A stretch of 64,000 nucleotides of DNA from Arthrobacter sp. B1I2 (GTDB lineage Bacteria > Actinomycetota > Actinomycetes > Actinomycetales > Micrococcaceae), in contig NZ_JAUSYC010000002.1 of NCBI RefSeq assembly GCF_030816485.1, positions 124,001 to 188,000 on the forward strand, in the 5' to 3' direction. Below, one piece after another: positions 1 through 8,105 of the stretch (the first letter of the stretch is position 1; the number at the start of each line of letters is the position of its first letter). The notes under the pieces are model-generated. The model did not search any database. It was not told the origin of the DNA and was given only the letters and a program-made list of their open reading frames with translations. The position numbers and the translations under genes were made by a program.

Positions 1-280
1 CAACAAGGGCTTCCTTCTCGCTCTGCACCTGGGACGGCTGAAAGACGCCGGCAAGCTGCAGAATCATCAGATCAGCATTGGCAAGCTCAACAACTGCCGG
101 GAAGCTATCGAAATCTGCCGTGAAGCACGCACAATCCTGGGCGGCAACGGGATAACCCTCGAACACTCGCCCCTTCGCCACGCGAACAACCTTGAATCCG
201 TTCGTACGTACGAAGGCACTGACGAGGTTCACACCCTCATCCTCGGCCAGAAGCTAACAGGTATAGGAGCCTTTCGGTGA
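1..280 (+). CDS. Acyl-CoA dehydrogenase, glutaryl-CoA dehydrogenase-like (C-terminal part)
   Basis: The reading frame enters at base 2 and ends at TGA 278-280, so only the last 92 residues are present. They hold the C-terminal acyl-CoA dehydrogenase signatures ILGGNGIT, RHANNLESV and RTYEGTDEVH, followed by LILGQKLTGIGAF. This run resembles glutaryl-CoA dehydrogenases, which use FAD to oxidise and decarboxylate glutaryl-CoA to crotonyl-CoA. The stop overlaps the GTG start of the aldehyde dehydrogenase by four bases, so the two are translationally coupled. The hydroxyacyl-CoA dehydrogenase and thiolase downstream would carry crotonyl-CoA-derived carbon to acetyl-CoA. Substrate is inferred; a different short acyl-CoA is possible because the active-site half lies outside the window. 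Confidence 0.88.
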   Translation, partial: NKGFLLALHLGRLKDAGKLQNHQISIGKLNNCREAIEICREARTILGGNGITLEHSPLRHANNLESVRTYEGTDEVHTLILGQKLTGIGAFR

Positions 281-1788
281 GTGCCGCCGTTGATGCACCC
301 GACGCGTCAGGCACCGACCCCGGTGCCGCGGTGACGGTGCAGCTCAGGCTCCTCATCGACGGAAACTGGGTACCAGGCAAAGGCGGACACCTTACCTCTG
401 TCAATCCCAGCCGCCCGGAGGAGGTAGTTGCCGAAGGCGGTGTTGCCGTCCTTGAGGATCTCGACAAAGCCATCATGGCGGCGTACGGCTCACAGCGGGC
501 CTGGAGCCGCACCCCGATCCACGAACGGGGCGCGGTCCTGTCTCGCGCGGCCGCAGCCCTGGAGTCCCAAGCCGACCTACTTGGCCTCGAACTTTCCCGC
601 GAAGAAGGCAAGACCCTAACCGAGGGACGGGCAGAGGTGCTCCGTGCGGTTCAGATCTTGCGCTACTTCGCCGCCGAGGGTGACCGCGCCGCCGGGGAAC
701 ACTTTGCTTCGCCCCGGCCCGGGGAACGTATCCTTGTAACGCGTAAGCCGCTGGGCGTCGTCGGAATCGTCACCCCGTTCAACTTTCCGATCGCCATCCC
801 GGCATGGAAGATCGCTCCCGCCCTGGTGCACGGGAACGCGGTGGTGTGGAAACCCGCTTCCACCGTCCCGCTTCTCGCCATACGCTTTGCCGACGCTCTC
901 ATCAACGCCGGGCTGCCCGCCGGGGTACTCAACCTGATCGTTGGCCCCGGCACTCTCGGGACAGCCCTTGTTCAGAGCCCAGGCGTGGACGCCATGTCCT
1001 TTACCGGCTCGTCAGGGGTAGGACGCGCACTGGCAGCCCAGGCTGCCGTCCGGGGGATTCCCATGCAAGGAGAAATGGGGGGCAAGAACGCGGCGCTGGT
1101 TCTGGACGATGCTGATCTGGATCTAGCCTCGGAGCAGGTGCTTTTCGGGGCGTTCCGCTCCACCGGACAGAAATGTACCGCAACCTCACGACTCATTCTC
1201 GCGGACTCCATCGCCGACGAATTCCTGGAGCGCCTCACGCTCCGCCTCGGCACTTGGCAGACCGGGGACCCCGTTGACCCGGAAGTACAGATGGGGCCGG
1301 TGATCAACGAAGCGGCACGCAGGTCGATCACGAGCGGAGTCGACACAGCCGTAGAGGCCGGTGCCGTCGCCGTCGCCGGCACGTCTGCGAAGAATCCTTT
1401 TGCCGGCACTCCCGGCGCCTTCATCGCACCCACTGTACTCGAGCTCCCTGCAGGCCAAGCCGGATCTGCCAACCTCGCCTGGCGAGAAGAGCTTTTCGGC
1501 CCTGTCCTGGCGGTCCGCCGGGCCGCGACCACGGAGGAGGCATTCGGTCTGGCAGAAGAGTCCGAGTTCGGCTTGTCCGCGGCAGTGTTTACCCGTGATC
1601 TGGCGACAGCGCTGGAAGCAGTCGAAGCTCTCGATGTGGGCATCCTGCACCTCAATTCGGAATCTGCCGGTTCAGATCCCCATGTACCGTTCGGCGGATC
1701 AAAGAAAAGCAGCCTCGGGCCAAAGGAACAAGGTGGCGCGGCAAAAGACTTCTACACACACACGACAACGGTCTACCTCCGAGGGTAG
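277..1788 (+). CDS. NAD(P)-dependent aldehyde dehydrogenase (benzaldehyde/vanillin dehydrogenase type)
   Basis: A 503-residue protein of normal family length starting at GTG in a GTGA overlap with the preceding gene. The sequence shows the oxyanion/cofactor region TPFNFPIAIPAWK near residue 165, SFTGSSGVGR at the nucleotide-binding loop, general base Glu266 in GEMGGKNA, and catalytic Cys300 in STGQKCTA. EELFGPVLAV and HVPFGGSKKSS near the C-terminus are also standard. The family oxidises aldehydes to acids with NAD(P). The closest style is the aromatic aldehyde group, but the operon context (acyl-CoA enzymes on both sides) leaves semialdehydes open. Cytoplasmic, no signal peptide. Confidence 0.9.
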   Translation: MSAAVDAPDASGTDPGAAVTVQLRLLIDGNWVPGKGGHLTSVNPSRPEEVVAEGGVAVLEDLDKAIMAAYGSQRAWSRTPIHERGAVLSRAAAALESQADLLGLELSREEGKTLTEGRAEVLRAVQILRYFAAEGDRAAGEHFASPRPGERILVTRKPLGVVGIVTPFNFPIAIPAWKIAPALVHGNAVVWKPASTVPLLAIRFADALINAGLPAGVLNLIVGPGTLGTALVQSPGVDAMSFTGSSGVGRALAAQAAVRGIPMQGEMGGKNAALVLDDADLDLASEQVLFGAFRSTGQKCTATSRLILADSIADEFLERLTLRLGTWQTGDPVDPEVQMGPVINEAARRSITSGVDTAVEAGAVAVAGTSAKNPFAGTPGAFIAPTVLELPAGQAGSANLAWREELFGPVLAVRRAATTEEAFGLAEESEFGLSAAVFTRDLATALEAVEALDVGILHLNSESAGSDPHVPFGGSKKSSLGPKEQGGAAKDFYTHTTTVYLRG

Positions 1789-1806
1789 GAACGGAAGCAG
1801 GATCAG

Positions 1807-2910
1807 ATGTCTCATACACTTTCACGAACGGCCGACGCCGTGCCCGTCTCAGCCGACAATCTTGGGCGGCCGAAAACGATTGGAACCTTCGGCGTCGTTG
1901 GCGCAGGTCTCATGGCAACTCAGCTCGTTCTGTTGGTCGCGGACAAGCTCCGCGTTCCGGTCCTCATCAGCGATCTTTCCGCGGAGCGGGTATCCGGCGC
2001 CCTTCACCGGATCCGCGGGCACCTCGAAAGGCAGGAGTATCGAGGCAGGCTCCAACCGGGGGAGGCAGCAGAAATCGCCGGGCTGATCCGCGGCACAACG
2101 GATCCCTCGGGGTTCAGGGGGTGTGACGTCGCAATCGAGGCGGTTTTTGAGGACCAAAAGACGAAACGGACAGTATTCCGGCAGTTGGAGGACTCCATCG
2201 CGCCCGACGCGCTCCTGCTCACCAACACGTCCTCGCTATCGGTCACCGGGATGGCACGTGGCCTCAGGCACCCCGAAAGGGTGCTCGGGTTCCATTTCTT
2301 CAATCCAGTCGCCGTCCTCCCGCTCGTCGAACTGGTCCGAACTGCGTTCTCATCCGATGCAGCTCTGTTGACCGCGGGGGATCTCGCCGTACGCCTGGGT
2401 AAAACAGCCGTACCGGTCGCTGACACGCCTGGTTTTGTCGTCAACCGGCTCCTCACGCGCCTGTTCAGCGAAATTCTCGCCGAAATCGATAAAGGCGGGG
2501 ACCCCGCCACCGTCGACCGCTCCCTCGAAACATGGGGTTTGCCCATGACGCCCCTGCACCTGATTGGCTACATCGGTCCCGCAGTACAACGGCATATCTG
2601 CGACACGTTGCACCGCGCCTACCCCGATCGTTTCGGCCGGTCCGCTTCTCTCACTGCGGTAGTCGAGGCCGGGCTGCCGGGCTTCTTCGATGAAAACGGC
2701 AAGGTACCGCCGGCAGCCCTGATACTGCCCCCGGAGCCGCACGAAGTGGACCCGGACCGGGTGCGGCGTCGAGTCCGCGATGCCTTGGCCCAAGAAGCCC
2801 AATTGATGCTGGACGAGGGAGTCATCGGCACGTCGGAGGACATCGACCGCTGCATGACCCTCGGTGCCAATTTCCCGTCCGGCGGCCTTACCCGCCTACT
2901 CACAACATGA
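1807..2910 (+). CDS. 3-hydroxyacyl-CoA (3-hydroxybutyryl-CoA type) dehydrogenase
   Basis: A 367-residue protein 18 bases after the aldehyde dehydrogenase. The N-terminal Rossmann motif is GVVGAGLMATQ, close to the usual GxGxMG but with A-T instead of G-S. The family motifs ITNTSSLSVT (here LTNTSSLSVT) and GFHFFNPVAVLPLVE follow; the catalytic histidine is in the HFFNP segment. A C-terminal 3HCDH domain starts about residue 195 with TPGFVVNRLL. It is longer than the usual 280-residue HbdA proteins, with an extra C-terminal helical part similar to a second 3HCDH domain. Role: NAD-dependent oxidation of a 3-hydroxyacyl-CoA before thiolysis by the next gene. Confidence 0.88.
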   Translation: MSHTLSRTADAVPVSADNLGRPKTIGTFGVVGAGLMATQLVLLVADKLRVPVLISDLSAERVSGALHRIRGHLERQEYRGRLQPGEAAEIAGLIRGTTDPSGFRGCDVAIEAVFEDQKTKRTVFRQLEDSIAPDALLLTNTSSLSVTGMARGLRHPERVLGFHFFNPVAVLPLVELVRTAFSSDAALLTAGDLAVRLGKTAVPVADTPGFVVNRLLTRLFSEILAEIDKGGDPATVDRSLETWGLPMTPLHLIGYIGPAVQRHICDTLHRAYPDRFGRSASLTAVVEAGLPGFFDENGKVPPAALILPPEPHEVDPDRVRRRVRDALAQEAQLMLDEGVIGTSEDIDRCMTLGANFPSGGLTRLLTT

Positions 2911-2981
2911 CCTGCATGACCGAAGAACGGCCACCCGAAGTTACTTCCGGCCATCTCCACCATCGAAACCCGGAGCATTGA

Positions 2982-4190
2982 TTGAAAACAGAGACCGCCT
3001 TCCGATTGACCGACCCAAGGGACGTCGTTATTGTGGGCGCAGCCCGCACCGCTCAGGGACGCCTGCTGGGCCAACTGGCACCACTTTCCGCAGTTGAACT
3101 GGGCGGAGCAGCCATCGCTGGTGCCCTTGCACAGGCCGACGTCCCGGCAGACATTGTCGATGCCGTCATCATGGGACAAGTTCTCCAGTCAGGGGCCGGT
3201 CAAAATCCCGCCCGGCAGAGTGCAGTCGCTGCGGGAATACCCCTGAGTGCACCGGCGGTCACAGTGAACAAAGTGTGCCTCTCGGGACTGTCGGCCATCA
3301 TCGAGGCCGCCCGAATGCTGCGCCTCGGCGACGCAACCGTCGTCGTCGCCGGCGGCCAGGAGTCCATGAGCCAAGCCCCCCGCCTCGTTGCAGGAACCCG
3401 GGCGGGGAATGCCTACGGGACGCTCACGCTGGTTGATGCAGCTGCCAACGACGGCTTAACGGACCCGTTCGACCACGAGGCCATGGGCCTGGCTACTGAT
3501 CGTGCGAACTCCGCACTGGGTATTTCACGTGTAACACAGGACGCCGCCGCCGTTACCTCTCATTTACGGGCGGCGGCGGCGCAGGAATCAGGAGTGTGGG
3601 CCCAGGAAATCATCCCGGTGAAGGTTCCCACCCGAAAGGGCGTCCTCGAAGTAACCCTGGACGAAGGCATCCGTCCCGACGCTTCACAGGAGTCCCTGGC
3701 CCGGCTCCGCCCCGCCTTCTCCCCGGATGGGACGGTGACGGCGGGCAACGCTTCCCCCTTGACCGATGGCGCCGCGGCAGTCGTGCTGACCACCCGGGAA
3801 ACTGCTCAGAGGCATGGGTGGGACGTCATCGCAGCGCTGCGGGCCTACGGCCAAATCGCCGGTCCTGACACGTCCCTGCCCGATAAACCCGCGAAAGCCA
3901 TCCGAACGGCTCTGGAGCGCGAGGGCTGGACAGCCGAAGAACTTGACGTGGTTGAGATCAACGAGGCCTTCGCTTCAGTTGCGTCCCATTCCGCTGAACT
4001 ACTTGGTCTGCCCGATGACCGGATCAACATACACGGTGGCGCCATAGCCATTGGGCACCCAATCGGTGCTTCAGGTGCCAGGTTGGTTGTCACGGCAGTG
4101 CACGAACTCATCCGGCGGGAGACCGGCCGGGCCGCGGTTGCACTATGTGGAGGCGGGGGCCAGGGCGACGCCCTGCTCCTGGAACGCTGA
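2982..4190 (+). CDS. Acetyl-CoA C-acyltransferase (thiolase)
   Basis: A 402-residue degradative/biosynthetic thiolase. The chosen start is TTG 2982, just after a CGGAG sequence. The nucleophile cysteine lies in VNKVCLSGLSAI (about residue 99). The GGQESMSQAP loop, NEAFAS, the histidine of GGAIAIGHPIGASGAR and the C-terminal CGGGGQGDAL cysteine are all present, so the full catalytic set is intact. It cleaves a 3-ketoacyl-CoA (probably acetoacetyl-CoA) to acetyl-CoA. Its stop overlaps the start of the small gene that follows by one base (TGATG). Confidence 0.92.
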   Translation: MKTETAFRLTDPRDVVIVGAARTAQGRLLGQLAPLSAVELGGAAIAGALAQADVPADIVDAVIMGQVLQSGAGQNPARQSAVAAGIPLSAPAVTVNKVCLSGLSAIIEAARMLRLGDATVVVAGGQESMSQAPRLVAGTRAGNAYGTLTLVDAAANDGLTDPFDHEAMGLATDRANSALGISRVTQDAAAVTSHLRAAAAQESGVWAQEIIPVKVPTRKGVLEVTLDEGIRPDASQESLARLRPAFSPDGTVTAGNASPLTDGAAAVVLTTRETAQRHGWDVIAALRAYGQIAGPDTSLPDKPAKAIRTALEREGWTAEELDVVEINEAFASVASHSAELLGLPDDRINIHGGAIAIGHPIGASGARLVVTAVHELIRRETGRAAVALCGGGGQGDALLLER

Positions 4191-4408
4191 TGTTCGAGCA
4201 GTGGAACACCGACACACACCTCCGCCGGACCGTAGATTGGCAGAGCCATGTAGGGGATGTCGTAGAAATCCGCGACAACACCCGCGTTGTTCGCCGGGGG
4301 ATCGTCGAAGAAGAAATGCCGGACGGCTCAGGCCTGTGGCTGGCGGCAGACGCCACCGACCGCAGGGAGTACTTCCATAAAGATCTTGGCTACGAACTTT
4401 GGGTCTAG
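4190..4408 (+). CDS. Small SH3-like hypothetical protein
   Basis: A 72-residue protein whose ATG overlaps the thiolase stop (TGATG at 4188-4192), so it is probably coupled and part of the same operon. An upstream in-frame ATG at 4145 lies inside the thiolase gene and is less likely. The core reads VGDVVEIRDNTRVVRRGIV, then a short loop, LWLAADATDRR and YELWV. This pattern suggests a small all-beta, SH3-like fold. The protein at 50429-50677 has the same spacing of GDxVE, RGxV, LFW and SRR. Function is unknown; a stability or regulatory partner of the enzymes is only a guess. Confidence 0.65.
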   Translation: MFEQWNTDTHLRRTVDWQSHVGDVVEIRDNTRVVRRGIVEEEMPDGSGLWLAADATDRREYFHKDLGYELWV

Positions 4409-5628
4409 TACGGAGGGATCCAACAGCAGTCGGCTGAGGGGCAGAGTTCCCGTGAAATGGTGCAGTGTTCGCGTGAAAAATCACATTCGAACACTTCACC
4501 GTTTCGAGTTCCACCTCAACACCAGCTGCCCGCAGCCGGCATGCTGTCACCGGCATGATGATCGGCCCGGGGTTCCCGGTTGCTGGCTCTTCATTCCTGG
4601 TGGTTCCTGGGCGTCAATAGTGTCCTGGCTGGATTCGGGTCGCTCGTCGCGGACAGGCAGAACGTCCGGCCGAGCGGCCCGTCTTTAGAAGACTCGCCTT
4701 GCGGGCATGTGCGTCGGTCAGCGCGGCCGTCCCGGCGGGCTTTTATTGGCTTATCGCTGTGGCTTCAGTGGTACGGCTTTCCACAGCAGATATGGCTCGC
4801 GGATTACCGCGCAATCCGCCAGCTTGTGGAATCATTCCTTCGACTCGTCATCGCCGCGGTCTTTCTGCAGCCATACCTTGCAGCGGGGCGCATAAAGAGA
4901 CGCACGTCTTTCCGCGGTGGTGATGACCACTACCTTCTTCCCGTCAGCACCGGACCAGCGTGCCAATATAGTGGTGCCATGAGGTCATGCGCACCGGTAA
5001 TACTTCTGGTGCCCAGCTCGCCCCCGGGACCCCTATGGCCTCATCGTCTGGTCGGTGGAATCGTAGAACTATTGTCTTCATTCTCCGAACACGACGGTCA
5101 TGAAAGCCTGCCTGCAGGCAGGCGAGAGGGTGGCCCCCAGCAGCGGTCGCCTGGCTGAGGTCCAGCAGTGGGTCCTACCTAACTAAAGCCCAGACCCGAT
5201 GATGGGACTCGCCAGGGAACCCTGGTCCTGTAGGGACCGCACGAACACGGCGCACCATCACCATCAGCGCTGTAGATAACGGCGGGGAAGAACTGAGTTG
5301 GCGAGCCCCAAGGTTCTTTTGCCAGATGCGGAGCGCCGGCACAAAGCGAGGCCTCGGAAGAAGCGAGGAGGCTCTGCTAACGGCTCTGGCTGCCGTGCGC
5401 GGCAGCGCGGTGTGTCGTTTCACTCCGCCGATCGGAGTGCTCTTGCTTCCCGGGGGAGCTTGCCCACCCGGACTGCTGCACACCACCCACCAAGGAGGAA
5501 GTACCGAGCGCTTCTTCGGTTGACCCGCGACGCCGGGAGGTGTTCTTGCTCTGTACAAGAGTCCTGCTTTTCATGATCTATTCTTTCCTCTAAATCCGGT
5601 AGTCCAAAAGGGGAAGTGCGTTATCGCG
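4409..5628. other. Degenerate 1.2-kb stretch without a supportable gene
   Basis: No frame here shows a recognisable complete domain. A hairpin at 4464-4495 (AGTGTTCG pairing with CGAACACT) follows the thiolase operon and may help end transcription. On the minus strand 4832-4966 (TTG start, 44 residues) contains KKVVVITTAERR and KVWLQKDRG, which look protein-like and may be the tail of a lost gene. The longest plus-strand open frame (4580-5158) has no domain-like pattern. Best read as decayed DNA between two gene blocks. Confidence 0.4.
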
Positions 5629-5853
5629 TTAGGAGTATGTGTTCCGGGAGGCATTTTTTAGGGAAGGGGCCAACTCCCGAAGGAGTGTCCATACCGTCTG
5701 TGAGCCCCGGAGCGCCGGCATGATTTCTCCCTGCTGCAAGTAACGGATTGGCAAGTAGTCATTCTCAGGCCGCCACCAACCGCTGGAAGGGGCGTGATGC
5801 CCGGTTTTTGCAATGATGGTCAAGCGGTTTGAACGGTTTATCTGGAGCTGCAT
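5629..5853 (-). CDS. Small hypothetical protein
   Basis: A 74-residue minus-strand frame. An AAGG sequence sits about ten bases before the ATG. The protein has an N-terminal basic stretch and the pattern GHHAPSSGWWRP, RYLQQGEIMPAL and QTVWTLL, with a conserved-looking spacing of Pro, Trp and Gly residues. I cannot name the family. It stands alone between decayed segments, and is transcribed away from the SnoaL remnant. It could be a small cytoplasmic protein or the surviving part of a larger gene. Confidence 0.45.
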   Translation of the reverse strand: MQLQINRSNRLTIIAKTGHHAPSSGWWRPENDYLPIRYLQQGEIMPALRGSQTVWTLLRELAPSLKNASRNTYS

Positions 5854-5960
5854 GGTTGCCCCTTCTTTCAGCGTGGCCCTGACTGTGACTGCCTGAACGT
5901 CAAATGCTGCCTGGGAGAATCAGGCTGTCCCATGATCGTAAGGAGGTCATAAGCACGAGT

Positions 5961-6012
5961 CACCGTACAGTTCGTCAAGACTTCCGCTTTTGTCTGTACT
6001 GATCGCCGAAAC
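5961..6012 (+). promoter_or_regulatory. Shared 52-bp upstream module, copy A
   Basis: The segment matches 10672-10723 at fixed spacing without gaps. Blocks CCGTAC, TTCGTCAA, CTGTAC and GATCGCCGAAAC are at identical offsets. Within it CTGTACTGATCGCC is a direct repeat of CCGTACAGTTCGTC, about 30 bp apart. It lies 40 bp before the start of the SnoaL-like pseudogene; copy B lies 30 bp before the acetyltransferase. This suggests a common promoter/operator for a regulator not identified here. Confidence 0.5.
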
Positions 6013-6051
6013 AGTCGATTTTCGCTCTCCATGCGCCGGTAGAGTCCCTTC

Positions 6052-6392
6052 ATGGCACCGACTAGATGGCCCGAAATATCCTTTGACGACTACGAGGACG
6101 TCCGCAGATTAAAGGCCCGGTATTTTCGCTATATCGACCTTAAGCGTTGGTTTGGAGCATGTTTGACCAGCTGACTTGGGAGCCCGAGTCGCGCGAAGAG
6201 CAGGGCTTTCATGTGCCGGATATGTGGGGGATCAGGGGCTACGGCCACTATGAAGAAGAGTACGTCCGGACGGCCGAGGGATGGCGGATCTCATTCTTGA
6301 AGCTTTCTCGGCTCCGAATTGAGCCGCTGGCTGGTCCGCACCACGTACCCGAATTTTCCCTTACGCCTGCAACGGAGGGGTGGCTTGATTAG
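6052..6392 (+). pseudogene. SnoaL-like (NTF2 family) protein, internal deletion plus frameshift
   Basis: ATG 6052 opens a frame with DDYEDVRRLKARYFRYIDLK, the usual N-terminus of SnoaL-like proteins, which then stops at TGA 6172-6174. In a different frame, from about 6147, WSMFDQLTWEP, GYGHYEEEY and WRISFLKLSRLRIEPL form the usual C-terminal strands and end at 6392. The intact family is about 150-170 residues; the residues expected between the two parts (roughly 50-60) are missing. The gene is therefore broken by a deletion that also changed frame. It still carries upstream module A. Intact members fold as a cone-shaped ligand pocket; substrate unknown. Confidence 0.75.
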
Positions 6393-6421
6393 CCTCAAGG
6401 CTTCTTCCTGCCAGATCGGAA

Positions 6422-6538
6422 ATGACCCTTCTTGCGCGGCGGTTACCGATTATCGTCTTAGAGGTCCGGGTTTCCCGAAGGGATAGTTGGACGAAGGAGC
6501 AGTGGCTGGCTTTGTGTAAGGAGCTCCTGCATCACTAA
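6422..6538 (+). pseudogene. Possible tautomerase-like fragment
   Basis: A 38-residue frame (ATG 6422, TAA 6536-6538) contains LPIIVLEVRVSRRDSWTKEQ then LALCKELLHH. A beta strand after PII followed by a W-T-x-E-Q helix is the layout of 4-oxalocrotonate tautomerase-like proteins. The catalytic proline should follow the initiator Met, but here it is preceded by seven extra residues, and the protein is shorter than the usual 60. It may be a remnant or chance; included with low confidence. Confidence 0.2.
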
Positions 6539-6716
6539 CGCATGAACCGCCGCACTGCTCTTATGGGCATAGGCCACGGATATTATGATGGTCGCCACTT
6601 CAGCGTATCTACTGAGTGGTTGGATGTTTCGGACCGTTCAAAGGCGGTCGGCCCAACTCTTCAAATGTCCTGCTGGGCAGATGATACGCATGGAAAACAG
6701 GAGGCAAAGCACCGTT

Positions 6717-7964
6717 ATGGTAAGTCTGCGTACCGCCCTTGCAGCGGGAGTAAAGGAGTGGAAGCTACCTGTCCAGGCAATGGCCCACGACATCCATTCC
6801 AACCCCGAAGTGGCGTTCGAGGAGGTTCGTTCCTCGGAGGCCGCTGCGGCGCTCCTGGCTGAAGGCGGTTTCGAGGTTGAGCGAGGCACTGGTGGCCTTC
6901 CTACAGCTTTCACAGCCACCGCCGGGAGCGGCGAGCTGAAGGTGGCACTGTGCGTGGAATACGACGCGCTTCCAAACATCGGACATGCATGTGGGCACAA
7001 CCTGATTGCTGGTGCCTCGGTCGCCGCCGCCCTTGCCTTGCGACCGCATGTAAATGAGCTGGGCATCACGCTAAAAGCCATTGGAACTCCTGCTGAGGAA
7101 AGCGGCGGGGGCAAGGCGCTTCTGCTGGAACGGGGAGTGTTTGACGGTATCTGCCTTGCCCTGATGGTTCACCCTGTCCAGGACGGAGTGACCTATAACC
7201 CGGCCGGTACCAGCGCCCAGGCGATGGGCAGGTACAGGGCGACGTTCATTGGGAAGGCTGCCCATGCGGCAGCAGCCCCCCATCTGGGCGTGAATGCGGC
7301 AGATGCGGCTGTGCTGAGCCAAGTCGCCGTGGGGTTACTGCGCCAGCAAATACCGGGTGACCACCGCATAGCTCTGTACGTAGCCGTGGCCGGACACGCC
7401 ACGAACATCATCCCGGAACGGGCGGTAGTTGAGTTTGAGTGCCGGGCGTTCACCCTCGGGGAATATGAAGCCCTGCTTGAGCGCGTCCTCGCCTGTTTCG
7501 AGGGCGCTGCCCTGGCAACTGGAACAACGCTGGCTGTTGAGCCGACCGAACCGGCATACGAGCCGTTAGTCCAAGACAACGCCCTGGCAGCGCATTGGAC
7601 GGAGGCCATGCGCACGTTCGGTAAAGACACAACCAGCTCGGCCGGCATGAGCGGGGGCTCAACTGATATGGGCAATGTCTCCCAAGTAATCCCCGTCTTG
7701 CATCCCTGGCTGAGCATTCCCGGTGCGAACGTACCCATCCACTCACACGGGTTTGCAGCATTTGCCGATTCACCTGAGGCATACAGGGTGATGTTTGAGG
7801 CAGCTACTGCGCTGGCGTGGACCATCGCTGGAGCGGCGACAACTCCAGCTGAAAGAGAACGCTTCATCAAATCGGCATACAACCCCCGGGCTTCCGCGGC
7901 CAAAAATACGTCCGGTGTCCTTGGGAACATCCAAGAGCGCACTAGCGCCATGCAGCACCATTAA
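6717..7964 (+). CDS. M20 family amidohydrolase (AbgB-like)
   Basis: ATG 6717 is preferred over in-frame upstream starts because CAGGAGG lies 12 bases before it and the domain begins at once. The 415-residue protein shows HDIHSNPEVAFEE, the metal-binding GHACGHNLIAG, the catalytic pair in GTPAEESGGGK, and IGKAAHAAAAPHLGVNA at the lid/dimerisation domain. SGGSTDMGNVS and PIHSHGFAA near the C-terminus provide the last ligands. The family hydrolyses N-acyl amino acids or p-aminobenzoyl-glutamate-like amides with two divalent metals. It is a single gene with no obvious partner. The sequence between 6393 and 6716 has no other supportable gene. Confidence 0.88.
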   Translation: MVSLRTALAAGVKEWKLPVQAMAHDIHSNPEVAFEEVRSSEAAAALLAEGGFEVERGTGGLPTAFTATAGSGELKVALCVEYDALPNIGHACGHNLIAGASVAAALALRPHVNELGITLKAIGTPAEESGGGKALLLERGVFDGICLALMVHPVQDGVTYNPAGTSAQAMGRYRATFIGKAAHAAAAPHLGVNAADAAVLSQVAVGLLRQQIPGDHRIALYVAVAGHATNIIPERAVVEFECRAFTLGEYEALLERVLACFEGAALATGTTLAVEPTEPAYEPLVQDNALAAHWTEAMRTFGKDTTSSAGMSGGSTDMGNVSQVIPVLHPWLSIPGANVPIHSHGFAAFADSPEAYRVMFEAATALAWTIAGAATTPAERERFIKSAYNPRASAAKNTSGVLGNIQERTSAMQHH

Positions 7965-8105
7965 GGGAAGGAAAGCTACTGTCGCAGCAATGGATTTGCG
8001 ATCCTTGCGCACCTCTCCGTGCCCGCAATTAGCGGGGCCACCCTCGCGGCGACAGTTACACAGCGGACGCGGCCAGTGCTCCCCGGCTACCTGTCCTCGG
8101 AAGAG

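Noticed and set aside
4580..5158. 192-codon plus-strand frame
   Set aside because: No domain pattern, mixed composition and no start signal; kept only as part of the degenerate stretch.
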